A stretch of 36,584 bases of DNA from a virus: IMG/VR virus record IMGVR_UViG_3300010430_000246, positions 1-36,584 of that record; one strand, written 5' to 3'. Positions 1 to 5,907 of this stretch are shown one piece after another; positions within the stretch are counted from its first letter, which is position 1; each line of letters begins with the position of its first letter. A program made the translations under genes and the position numbers. A model generated the notes under the pieces. The model ran no database searches. It was not told the DNA's origin and was given only the letters and a program-made list of their open reading frames with translations.

Positions 1-431
1 ATATTCGCGGCCCATTTCTGTTTCCCTTTCCACCAACTAATCCCAATAACGCCCCTAGTGTTATTTTTCGGGCGGCGGGTGTTACGGGAATTTTCTGAGG
101 GCGTTACTAGGCGTAAATTTTCACGCCTGTTATTCAATCTATCACCGTCGATATGATCTATCTCCGCGTGTACACGCTCCACATCAACTAACATGGCGTA
201 AATTATTCTGTGGAATTTATACTCCACACTGTTAATTTTACCTGTTATATATCCCTCACTACTTAGATGCCCTGCTACAGTGCCGGAATAGCGGGTGTTA
301 AACATACCAAAACCCCGATTACATTTAAAATGGTGGCGGGGTCTAAACCGCCATGTTAACGCGCCTGTATCGGCGTCATAGGTAAAGCACTCGTTTAAAT
401 ATTCTCTATTTGGTAATGGTATTGGTTTCAT
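1..431 (-). CDS. HNH homing-type endonuclease, partial (3' end beyond left edge)
   Basis: An open frame starts with ATG at 431 and runs off the left edge; 143 residues are visible. Residues 72-80 (KFHRIIYAM) and 91-110 hold the HNH core, with IDHIDGD followed by LNNRRENLRLVT, which is the standard HNH_3 pattern. From about residue 125 the sequence NTRGVIGISWWKGKQKW resembles the start of the AP2-like DNA-binding tail common in phage HNH endonucleases. A GAGG ribosome binding site sits 9 nt before the start. These are usually free-standing site-specific nicking or cutting enzymes that spread themselves between phages. The stop codon and the tail end lie outside the window. The palindrome GTGTACAC at 168-175 lies inside the gene. 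The family is sure; the target site is unknown. Confidence 0.9.
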   Translation of the reverse strand, partial: MKPIPLPNREYLNECFTYDADTGALTWRFRPRHHFKCNRGFGMFNTRYSGTVAGHLSSEGYITGKINSVEYKFHRIIYAMLVDVERVHAEIDHIDGDRLNNRRENLRLVTPSENSRNTRRPKNNTRGVIGISWWKGKQKWAAN

Positions 432-447
432 TAACTTTTTCCTCTGG

Positions 448-606
448 TTAGAATTGTAGCACTATTTTGAAATCGAATAGGGCCGCGACTATTGCGCCGA
501 TAAAAGCCGACCCACCGATAAAGTAAATCGCCCCTAGTGTCTTGTTTACACGTGCATCCTCTCGGCGCTGGATTTCACTATTCAATTCTGATTTAAACTT
601 TTTCAT
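448..606 (-). CDS. Small membrane protein, 52 aa
   Basis: ATG at 604-606, TAA at 448-450, 52 residues. The first 22 residues are charged (MKKFKSELNSEIQRREDARV), followed by one hydrophobic segment at about residues 24-43 (LGAIYFIGGSAFIGAIVAAL). The shape is a short cytoplasmic helix plus a single transmembrane helix. Its ATG overlaps the stop of the upstream gene as TAATG, so translation is probably coupled. No family is recognised. Candidate roles are membrane-associated host takeover or a lysis accessory, but nothing in the sequence decides this. A GTTTACAC copy at 544-551 encodes Val-Asn within it. Confidence 0.65.
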   Translation of the reverse strand: MKKFKSELNSEIQRREDARVNKTLGAIYFIGGSAFIGAIVAALFDFKIVLQF

Positions 607-836
607 TATGGGTATTCGCTCTCGTCAGTAAGTGGCTTGCCGGTGTGGGTGATAGTGTACTCGGCACGGTCTAAGGCTATTCCGTTGGCTACTCTGGTAC
701 TATTCTCAAAGCCATAGCAGTAGCAAATAAAGCTATTCGAGCCAGACCTACTATCAGACCACGCTATTTTATAAAGGCCCGTCTCTGGCGTAAATAGCGA
801 GACTCTTATAGTGTCAAAATCCATCATGTTATCCAT
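606..836 (-). CDS. Hypothetical protein, 76 aa
   Basis: The frame is open from a TTG at 851, but I prefer the ATG at 836: it is 4 nt after the stop of the 25-residue peptide upstream and has a G-rich GGGGG about 8 nt before it, whereas the TTG has no ribosome binding site. The product (MDNMMDFDTIRV...) looks like a small beta-rich domain, with LFTPETGLYKIAWSD and FICYCYGFE strands and a polar C-terminus ending DESEYP. Its stop overlaps the next start (TAATG). No family is recognised; it belongs to the run of small leftward genes. Confidence 0.6.
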   Translation of the reverse strand: MDNMMDFDTIRVSLFTPETGLYKIAWSDSRSGSNSFICYCYGFENSTRVANGIALDRAEYTITHTGKPLTDESEYP

Positions 837-840
837 ATTG

Positions 841-918
841 TTAACCCCCAACTATTACAAAAGCAAAAAGAAAAACCAACGCGAAAAATCCTACCTGAAT
901 TAAAATATTTTTTAACAT
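841..918 (-). CDS. Putative 25-residue transmembrane peptide
   Basis: ATG at 916-918, TAA at 841-843. After MLKN the peptide is almost wholly hydrophobic (ILIQVGFFALVFLFAFVIV, then GG), long enough to span a membrane once. GAGG lies 9 nt before the ATG, inside the end of the upstream gene, and the peptide fits the gap between neighbours with a 4-5 nt junction on each side, which argues it is translated. Too small for a family assignment. It could be a membrane toxin or regulator of host functions, or a lysis helper; unproven. Confidence 0.5.
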   Translation of the reverse strand: MLKNILIQVGFFALVFLFAFVIVGG

Positions 919-922
919 TGTT

Positions 923-1129
923 TTATACCTCGGTTTTAGGGGCTAGTTCAGCCTGTACTAGACGATCGAACATATCGTGGTATGTAGGCGGCAAAAGTTT
1001 ATAGCACGCGCCTAGATGGATATGTGAAGTGGTATAGACTGCTACTTTTTCCTTTTCAAGTATCGCGCAATATCCGGCGGCTAAATCGTTTAATAATTGT
1101 TTCATGTTTTCGCTATTTGATAATGTCAT
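923..1129 (-). CDS. Hypothetical protein, 68 aa, paralogue of the 64-aa neighbour
   Basis: ATG at 1129 preceded by AGGA about 8 nt upstream. The product begins MTLSNSENMKQLLNDLA and ends YHDMFDRLVQAELAPKTEV. The next upstream gene (1181-1375) starts MTLTKTDRDMLLNAL and ends with a similarly spaced YQDF..LYERVYHADL, so the two look like a diverged tandem duplication. Mostly helical in appearance; no transmembrane segment or known domain. Typical of small early phage proteins that bind host targets, but no function can be read from it. Confidence 0.65.
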   Translation of the reverse strand: MTLSNSENMKQLLNDLAAGYCAILEKEKVAVYTTSHIHLGACYKLLPPTYHDMFDRLVQAELAPKTEV

Positions 1130-1180
1130 TTTATTATTCCTATGTGATTAGTGGTTGGAGTGTGTAACGTGTACACGTGT

Positions 1181-1375
1181 TTATACGTCGTCTTCTGGCG
1201 TGTAGGGTAAATCGGCGTGGTATACCCTTTCATATAAGGCGTTAAAATCCTGATAATATCCGTCGATAGTTTTACGATAGGCACCGGCACAACTGGCGCT
1301 TGTTTCTAATAATTGCTCTTGTTTACATATCAGTGCGTTTAAAAGCATGTCGCGGTCGGTTTTAGTTAATGTCAT
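1181..1375 (-). CDS. Hypothetical protein, 64 aa, paralogue of the 68-aa neighbour
   Basis: ATG at 1375 with AGGA about 8 nt before it. Sixty-four residues, starting MTLTKTDRDMLLNAL and ending DLPYTPEDDV. It shares the MTL(S/T) start, a helical middle and a Y-x-D-F...(F/Y)-x-R-V/L-x-x-A-(E/D)-L end with the next downstream gene. The stop lies just after a GTGTACAC palindrome at 1169-1176. No domain recognised. Confidence 0.65.
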   Translation of the reverse strand: MTLTKTDRDMLLNALICKQEQLLETSASCAGAYRKTIDGYYQDFNALYERVYHADLPYTPEDDV

Positions 1376-1416
1376 TGTATTAGTCCTATTAAGTGGGGGC
1401 CGTGGCCCCCGTTGGT

Positions 1417-2241
1417 TTACTTTCTGGCGTTCAATTGCTCTAGTGTTAACTTTTTGATGTATTTTACTGCGCTTGCCATACTGCCTAAATGGCGGTCGGC
1501 GTTCATATCAACATAGCCAAAACTTATATCGTAGTCTTTAAACTCTGCCGCCATGCCTGAACCGTAGCCTCTCCCAGTTATACTGCCGCCACGGCCTTTC
1601 ATGTTCTCGGCGGTGCGCCAGCACAATCGACGTTGGAACGAAGCATGGCATAGGGCGAACGCAACGCTGGCTGGTGACCAGTGGTCGGTGCCGTGTTTGA
1701 TACAGGTCTCTACACTGGCGGCCCCTTGTTGGTCGCTATTGCGCCAAATGGCGTGAAGTTCAATAGAGTATCCTTCAAGTGATAACTGGTCTAATACAGC
1801 CATTATCGCGCTACCACGGTTTAATATATGCTCTTGTACGCAACTGGCATATCGGCCTACGTGAACCGCTACCCGTAGCAATTTATCACCGGCGTCGGTT
1901 TCTACAATGTCGAGCATATCGTCTGGCATGCCTGAAAGGTAGTTTGGAACGTTAGGCGCGAAACCTTGTATTCCGCTATCAATATAAGGAGTCGGCAACG
2001 TATCACCCGAAAGTGTTTCATGTGGAACGTTTACACGTGGCATTGCATCGGCCCCTTGTTGCCAGTTGCCGCCAGCAAGGCCGCACTCAATTGCATCGTC
2101 AATAGTCCAATCGCCATAAAAAGACGGGTCATAGTTATCGGTAGACTCGTGGCCCTTGTATTTGCGCGGGGCGTCTTTAATTTGTTTAACGTGGTCGGCT
2201 AATTCGCCCACACTGTCAAACTTGATTGTTTCATAGTCCAT
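1417..2241 (-). CDS. MoxR-partner protein, 274 aa, possibly VWA-like
   Basis: ATG at 2241, GGGAG 9 nt upstream, only 4 nt after the end of the AAA+ ATPase gene, so the two are cotranscribed and probably act together. Residues about 1-115 are polar. Residues about 118-185 (LRVAVHVGR, then RGSAIMAVLDQLSLEGYSIE) alternate strand and helix as in a von Willebrand factor A fold. A clear DxSxS metal site is absent. MoxR-type ATPases are commonly paired with VWA proteins, and N4-like phages carry such a pair, so I infer that this is the adaptor or substrate-binding partner. The assignment rests on position and general fold, not on a diagnostic motif. Confidence 0.6.
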   Translation of the reverse strand: MDYETIKFDSVGELADHVKQIKDAPRKYKGHESTDNYDPSFYGDWTIDDAIECGLAGGNWQQGADAMPRVNVPHETLSGDTLPTPYIDSGIQGFAPNVPNYLSGMPDDMLDIVETDAGDKLLRVAVHVGRYASCVQEHILNRGSAIMAVLDQLSLEGYSIELHAIWRNSDQQGAASVETCIKHGTDHWSPASVAFALCHASFQRRLCWRTAENMKGRGGSITGRGYGSGMAAEFKDYDISFGYVDMNADRHLGSMASAVKYIKKLTLEQLNARK

Positions 2242-2245
2242 TGTC

Positions 2246-3388
2246 TTATACTCCCAATTGGCGGCGTTGGTCGGCGGATAGGCTAGCCCCGAAAGTTTCA
2301 GATATTGCCATTTCAGTTGTATCTCCCATACCTAATACGCTGGCGCCGTTTATGCTCGAACGTGGTGATATTATCACGTCGATTTTAGCCGTCAGGGCGG
2401 CGGCTCTGCATCCTTGAACCGTGTTAACCCATTCCTCACAAACAGCGGTGTCGGTGCCGCCACATGCCGCAAATTCAGCAAGAGCAAGGCGGCGTTCCAT
2501 CTTTTCATCATAGGCTAGTTCAATTCGGTTGAACCGGTCTAAAAACGCTCCATCCAGACTGTTTCTTTTGTAGTTAACAGTTGCTCCTAATCCGTTCGTG
2601 TTCGCGGCGGCTATTACGCGAAAATCATCATGCGCCTTTACCACTTCATTGGGGAAAGTCATTTCCAAATTTTCAATTGCCATGTTGAAAGCAATTACAG
2701 CTTGTGGGTTACTGGCATCTACCTCGTCAAACAAGTACAGGCCGCCGAATTTAAACGCCTCAAAAAATGTTGAAGAGATATAGTCGCCGTTAGCCGTGGT
2801 ATATCCGGTCAATTCATATTTCTGTAATAGCGCGCCGGTATGATAGAAGTCTATCGAAAGTGCGGCGGCGGCCTGTTTGGCTATCGTCGTTTTGCCTGAA
2901 CCGGCGGGGCCGAAAAGATATACTTTTTTACGGGCGGCTAGTCGTTTTACTATTCTGGCTAGTTCTTTATGCGCGCCTTTAATCTTAACCGTGGGGGCGT
3001 TTACACGTGTAACCTGTACCGTGGTTATTGGGTTCGAGTATTTCTGGATTAATTCCTTCAATTGCACTTCATCAAAGGCGGGGGCCGAGGGCGTTAGAGT
3101 GGCGATAAGGGCGGCTAGTGCCTTGTCGGTATCACTAGGGGCGGCGGGGGCCACTGGCACGGCGTCAATCTCATCAAATAGCATAGGGCCGTTGCTAGTA
3201 TCAATAAGCACGGGCGGGATTGTTTGCGTGGTCGGCGTGGCGGCCTGTACAGGGGCGGCCCCTAGCTGGAAGCCGTTGTTAATCGCCAGTTGCATCATGT
3301 CGGCATCATTCAGGCCGGTCTTATCAATAACGGCGGCGGATAGGTGGCGGCGTGCGTTTCGTAGGTCTAATTTGCTGTAATTGCTCAT
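2246..3388 (-). CDS. MoxR/CbbQ-type AAA+ ATPase, 380 aa
   Basis: Residues 1-130 are a variable Ala/Pro-rich region; the AAA+ core follows. Walker A is GPAGSGKT at residues 160-167, Walker B is LYLFDEVD at about 217-224, sensor 1 is AANTNG at 261-266, and LDRF at 283-286 is the arginine-finger region. The YTTANGDYISS stretch after the first helices is typical of the MoxR/GvpN/CbbQ branch. These ATPases form hexamers that remodel or load metal or cofactor into partner proteins, usually together with a VWA protein. Here the partner candidate is the gene 4 nt downstream and a SprT-like protease lies immediately upstream. The substrate is unknown. A GTTTACAC copy lies at 2999-3006. Confidence 0.88.
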   Translation of the reverse strand: MSNYSKLDLRNARRHLSAAVIDKTGLNDADMMQLAINNGFQLGAAPVQAATPTTQTIPPVLIDTSNGPMLFDEIDAVPVAPAAPSDTDKALAALIATLTPSAPAFDEVQLKELIQKYSNPITTVQVTRVNAPTVKIKGAHKELARIVKRLAARKKVYLFGPAGSGKTTIAKQAAAALSIDFYHTGALLQKYELTGYTTANGDYISSTFFEAFKFGGLYLFDEVDASNPQAVIAFNMAIENLEMTFPNEVVKAHDDFRVIAAANTNGLGATVNYKRNSLDGAFLDRFNRIELAYDEKMERRLALAEFAACGGTDTAVCEEWVNTVQGCRAAALTAKIDVIISPRSSINGASVLGMGDTTEMAISETFGASLSADQRRQLGV

Positions 3389-3439
3389 AATATTTATTCT
3401 CTATGGTTGGTTGTTTGGGGGCCGTGGCCCCCGTTGGGG

Positions 3440-4063
3440 TTAATCGTTAACGTTCAAAGTGCCGGTGGCGCATGAAAGGCACTCGGCACGGGTAATACTG
3501 TCAATAATTTTGCGGCTGGCCCTGAATTTGAAGTCGCAGGAATCGCATTCAACCAATAGCTGGCGGTTTTTTTGTTTAGGCGCGCCGTTCAGATCTATAT
3601 CCATTTTGGCGTGCGGGATAGGGCCGAGGTAATCAATAATGGCTTGTAACTCTATTTCGAGTTCAGGCGTTGCGACTGTACAAGTGAATGACTCCTTACT
3701 ACGACCGTTTGACCCGCCTTTCAATCCAACTAATCTACAAAGTTTTTGGAAGGCGGCACCGTGACCTGACTCGTTATTGTCAAAGGCATGCATCTGTTCA
3801 TGTAGTAACACGTCGAGAATTCGCAACGAGTCGTCTAAATTAGAGGAGATAAAAATTTCGTTTGTCTGGTCTGAACTGGCGGCGCGATTCCAACAAGTGC
3901 CTAATACAACCCCTTTCTTATTTTTGGTAGTCGGGGCCGTTAGTGAGTACCGAATGGCTGGCGTAGGTATATCAATAACTGGCGTGATAATTTCATCAAT
4001 CATTATATTTGCGGCGGATTGCAACCAATGTTCGCGAGTGGTGATAGTCGGTGATGTAGTCAT
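3440..4063 (-). CDS. SprT-like zinc metalloprotease, 207 aa
   Basis: I place the start at the ATG at 4063, which has GAGG 6 nt upstream; the frame is open to an ATG at 4126, but those 21 extra codons are made of a 21-22 bp DNA repeat and look non-coding. HEQMH at residues 88-92 is the HExxH zinc site, with a third ligand probably His101 in SGHGAAF, as in the SprT/Spartan family. The C-terminus carries a zinc ribbon with Cys173/Cys176 and Cys195/Cys198. SprT/Spartan proteins cleave proteins crosslinked to or bound on DNA; a phage version may clear DNA-protein blocks or degrade host factors. It is the first gene after the control region, consistent with early expression. Family well supported; target unknown. 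Confidence 0.82.
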   Translation of the reverse strand: MTTSPTITTREHWLQSAANIMIDEIITPVIDIPTPAIRYSLTAPTTKNKKGVVLGTCWNRAASSDQTNEIFISSNLDDSLRILDVLLHEQMHAFDNNESGHGAAFQKLCRLVGLKGGSNGRSKESFTCTVATPELEIELQAIIDYLGPIPHAKMDIDLNGAPKQKNRQLLVECDSCDFKFRASRKIIDSITRAECLSCATGTLNVND

Positions 4064-4071
4064 ATAAACCT

Positions 4072-4120
4072 CGAAAAGTTGTAAGTTAAGGCCCGAAAAG
4101 TGTAAGTAAAGGCCCGAAAA
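4072..4120. repeat. Short direct repeats in the leader of the SprT-like gene
   Basis: CGAAAAGTTGTAAGTTAAGG at 4072 and CGAAAAGTGTAAGTAAAGG at 4094 are consecutive, nearly identical units of 22 and 21 bp, followed by a third partial unit (CGAAAA) at 4115. A further copy, CGAAAAAGTGTAAGTAAG, lies at 4406-4423. They sit in the untranslated leader between the promoter candidate and the start at 4063, so they could be operators or part of the origin. Confidence 0.7.
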
Positions 4121-4159
4121 TGCCATTTTTGGCGCGCCGTTTGTAAGCGGCTTAGGGGC

Positions 4160-4190
4160 ATTATATATAAGGTGTCAAGCCTTGTATATA
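4160..4190 (-). promoter_or_regulatory. Candidate leftward promoter with overlapping inverted repeat
   Basis: On the minus strand a perfect -10 TATAAT (4160-4165) is 17 nt from a -35-like TATACA (4183-4188), which would start transcription near 4153, about 90 nt before the SprT-like gene. The same bases form an imperfect inverted repeat, ATATACAAGG ... CCTTATATAT (4163-4190), a shape expected of a repressor operator lying over the promoter. The -35 match is only 4 of 6. Confidence 0.5.
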
Positions 4191-4320
4191 CGTTACAGCT
4201 AATAATCGTATAGATAGTGGCGATTAATCGAATACAAGGCGGCGGCGGCAGTTTGTAAGTTATTTGTAAGTAACGAATGTAAGTGATACCCCGTATAGCT
4301 TTAACCCCTTTTACTTACTT

Positions 4321-4382
4321 ACTTACAAAATATATAACTCTTAAGATATAAAAAAGGGTAAAAAAAAGGGGGGTTATATAAT
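4321..4382. other. AT-rich core, candidate DNA-unwinding element
   Basis: A stretch made almost only of A and T with short G runs (TATATAACTCTTAAGATATA, then A5 and A8 runs), bounded by TGTAAGT repeats. It ends in a perfect TATAAT at 4377-4382 on the plus strand, but no fair -35 lies 17 nt upstream, so a rightward promoter here is weak. Easy melting next to iterons suggests an origin. Confidence 0.4.
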
Positions 4383-4668
4383 GCCCTATATAGGCGGGAG
4401 CCTCTCGAAAAAGTGTAAGTAAGTATGTGATGTAAGTGGGAACCGTTGCCGACGCCATTTGATACCGGAAAAAGGCGAATTTCGCGACCACGCCACGATC
4501 GCCCCTGTACCGGTGTAATGGGATAGCTTATATATAAATAGCCTAGCGGCCTATATACGGCATTCTAAGCGCTGGCACTATCCGACCCCACTTAATCCGG
4601 CACCGCTGGCACCACCGACCGCACCACCGACACGGCGTAGGTTATCGACCACGCCATGTAATCTATAA

Positions 4669-4682
4669 CACGTGTACACGTG
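4669..4682. repeat. 14-bp perfect palindrome CACGTGTACACGTG
   Basis: A perfect 14-bp palindrome containing the GTGTACAC core. A 12-bp version, ACGTGTACACGT, is at 4790-4801 and another at 1167-1178. Symmetric sites like this suit a dimeric DNA-binding protein. It is the first of four GTKTACAC-type sites within about 205 bp of the control region. Confidence 0.7.
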
Positions 4683-4716
4683 ACGACATGCCGACCGGCA
4701 CCACCACCACCACGCC

Positions 4717-4911
4717 AGTTAATGGGGCCAGACTAACCACGTTTACACCATGCCGACCACCACGCCAGTTAATAGGGCCAGACTAGCCAACGTGTACACG
4801 TGACAACATTAGTAGGGGCAGAGTGTATACATTAGTAGGGGCAGAGTGTATACATATATGGGGGCAGAGTGTAAACGGGGTCAAAGCTAGCAGTTTAATA
4901 GGGACAGAGCG
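4717..4911. repeat. Tandem array of about six degenerate 23-33 bp units
   Basis: Units start at 4717, 4767, 4807, 4831, 4854 and 4892. The shared core is TTARTAGGGGCAGAG or a close variant, and the first five units end in GTTTACAC, GTGTACAC, GTGTATAC, GTGTATAC and GTGTAAAC respectively; the sixth has lost this end. The first two also share a preceding segment (CATGCCGACC, CCACGCCAGTTAAT). Spacing of the middle units is 23-24 bp, about two helical turns, which suits cooperative binding on one DNA face. The genome-wide 8-mer is thus an integral part of an ordered array. Confidence 0.75.
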
Positions 4912-5030
4912 AAGGCACCCCGCCCCCAATTTAAAACCGAACCCTAAGTACCCATACCTAACCACTCACAAAAATTCGCCCAAAAAGTTTTTCATATACA
5001 AAACCCACTACAATATGTAATACTCACGCC

Positions 5031-5597
5031 ATGAGACAGCCGCGTAACAGACAACAGCCTACAGCCCTAGAGCCTATCCCCCATCCAGTAGAACCCGAAG
5101 GGTATCAAGACCCTGCTGAGTTCCTTGACAGGCACCATCCTGAGAACGATCAGTACATGCGCGCCATTGAACATGTCCAAGGTAAGATCATGTACCTGAC
5201 TACCATGCTCCGCTCCAAACAGGTCAACATTCTCAAGTCGATCTTTGCTGGAGAATCGTTTACACAGGCTGGAAAGCGCCACGGGGCCGTACCTACCACC
5301 GTAAGCCGCCTTGTCAAGTCAAAATATGGACAACAACTGCTAAATATGCTCCAATACCACCGTCAGTTGGTTGAAGGGCCAAACGAAGCCCAGCGTAGGA
5401 ATATGCTGTGGCGTATAGCTCAGAACGAAGAAGAGTTAGCCCCTAAAACCAGTATTACCGCCGTCGCGGAGCTGAACAAAATGCACGGACAAGCAATATT
5501 GATCGCCAACCCGAACGCTGGAGGGCAGCAAGCACCGACGCAAGTTACGATTAATATCAATCAGGAGCTAATGCCCAAAGGCAAGCTGGACTTCTGA
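5031..5597 (+). CDS. terS: Terminase small subunit, 188 aa
   Basis: First gene of the rightward block and two genes before the large terminase. Residues about 63-98 form a helix-turn-helix-like segment (QVNILKSIFAGESFTQAGKR, then PTTVSRLVKS) expected for binding the packaging site. A helical oligomerisation region follows with ITAVAELNKMHGQ, and the C-terminus (TQVTININQELMPKGKLDF) is the beta strand plus tail seen in many phage small terminases. No Shine-Dalgarno sequence is visible before the ATG and no alternative in-frame start is near, so it may depend on leaderless or weak initiation. GTTTACAC at 5258-5265 encodes Phe-Thr in the helix-turn-helix. Assignment from motif layout and position. 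Confidence 0.75.
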   Translation: MRQPRNRQQPTALEPIPHPVEPEGYQDPAEFLDRHHPENDQYMRAIEHVQGKIMYLTTMLRSKQVNILKSIFAGESFTQAGKRHGAVPTTVSRLVKSKYGQQLLNMLQYHRQLVEGPNEAQRRNMLWRIAQNEEELAPKTSITAVAELNKMHGQAILIANPNAGGQQAPTQVTININQELMPKGKLDF

Positions 5598-5616
5598 TTG
5601 TCGAGGATTAACCCCA

Positions 5617-5907
5617 ATGCCTTTCGATGAGAAAATCCATGAAGCTGTTACACGCCATGAGTCACGCAGAGTTTCAGATGCCGAGACTGCTGGAGAGTTT
5701 AGAATCCTCCGGTACGAACTTGCAGAATTATCGCAAAAGCAAATTATCGCAGAGCTACGAATTAAAGACCTTGAGGAAGAAGCAAACGAAATCCACAGAA
5801 AGATCAGCATTGGCAAAGGGGTTTTGTATGGCGTTCTCTTTGCTAGCGGGTCTTTGGGGCTTGTTTTGGCTGACAAATTAAAGTCCATAATGGAAATATT
5901 CAGATAA
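5617..5907 (+). CDS. Coiled-coil protein with C-terminal membrane segment, 96 aa (holin candidate)
   Basis: ATG at 5617 with GAGG 10 nt before it. Residues about 25-65 are heptad-like and charged (LRYELAELSQKQIIAELRIKD), followed by one hydrophobic stretch at about 68-87 (KGVLYGVLFASGSLGLVLAD) and a short basic amphipathic end. This topology matches small phage proteins often called holin or hemolysin XhlA-like, which anchor in the inner membrane. It ends directly against the large terminase start (TAA then GTG), so the two are coupled. Placing a lysis gene inside the packaging operon is known in some podoviruses. A structural or packaging-accessory role cannot be excluded. Confidence 0.6.
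   Translation: MPFDEKIHEAVTRHESRRVSDAETAGEFRILRYELAELSQKQIIAELRIKDLEEEANEIHRKISIGKGVLYGVLFASGSLGLVLADKLKSIMEIFR

Larger units (their letters stand above)
4080..4437. repeat. TGTAAGT direct repeats (iteron-like)
   Basis: Exact TGTAAGT starts at 4080, 4101, 4254, 4265, 4278, 4414 and 4431, with one inverted copy (ACTTACA) at 4321 next to a run of TTAC units (4311-4326). A TGTAAGC lies at 4142. Eight exact copies in about 360 bp far exceed chance. Seven face the same way. They flank the AT-rich stretch 4321-4382, the usual arrangement of initiator-binding iterons beside a DNA-unwinding element. Function inferred only. Confidence 0.65.
4064..5030. other. Gene-free control region between divergent modules
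   Basis: This stretch of 967 bp separates the leftward early-type genes from the rightward packaging genes and holds no convincing gene. From left to right it contains 21-22 bp repeats with CGAAAAG and TGTAAGT, a candidate leftward promoter with an inverted repeat (about 4160-4190), more TGTAAGT copies, an AT-rich core (4321-4382), a GC-richer stretch rich in CACC (4440-4700), and a tandem array whose units end in GTKTANAC (4717-4911). The final 110 bp before the first rightward gene are AT-rich; I see no strong rightward promoter there. It is the best candidate in the window for a replication origin and for bidirectional transcription control. Confidence 0.75.

Noticed and set aside
2877-3380. 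167-codon open frame opposite the MoxR-type ATPase
   Set aside because: It is antisense to a gene with clear Walker motifs, and its Ser/Ala-rich product is what an antisense frame of Ala/Pro-rich sequence gives.
4064-4126. Longer start for the SprT-like protease at 4126
   Set aside because: The extra 21 residues are encoded by direct repeats of the control region, and the ATG at 4063 has a well-placed GAGG.
4669-4911. CRISPR-like array
   Set aside because: Units are degenerate, spacers are absent or only a few bases, and there are no cas genes.
4783-5020. Overlapping frames of about 60-65 codons on both strands in the control region
   Set aside because: They arise from the tandem repeats (TLVGAEC / CIHIWGQ type units), lack ribosome binding sites and have odd composition.
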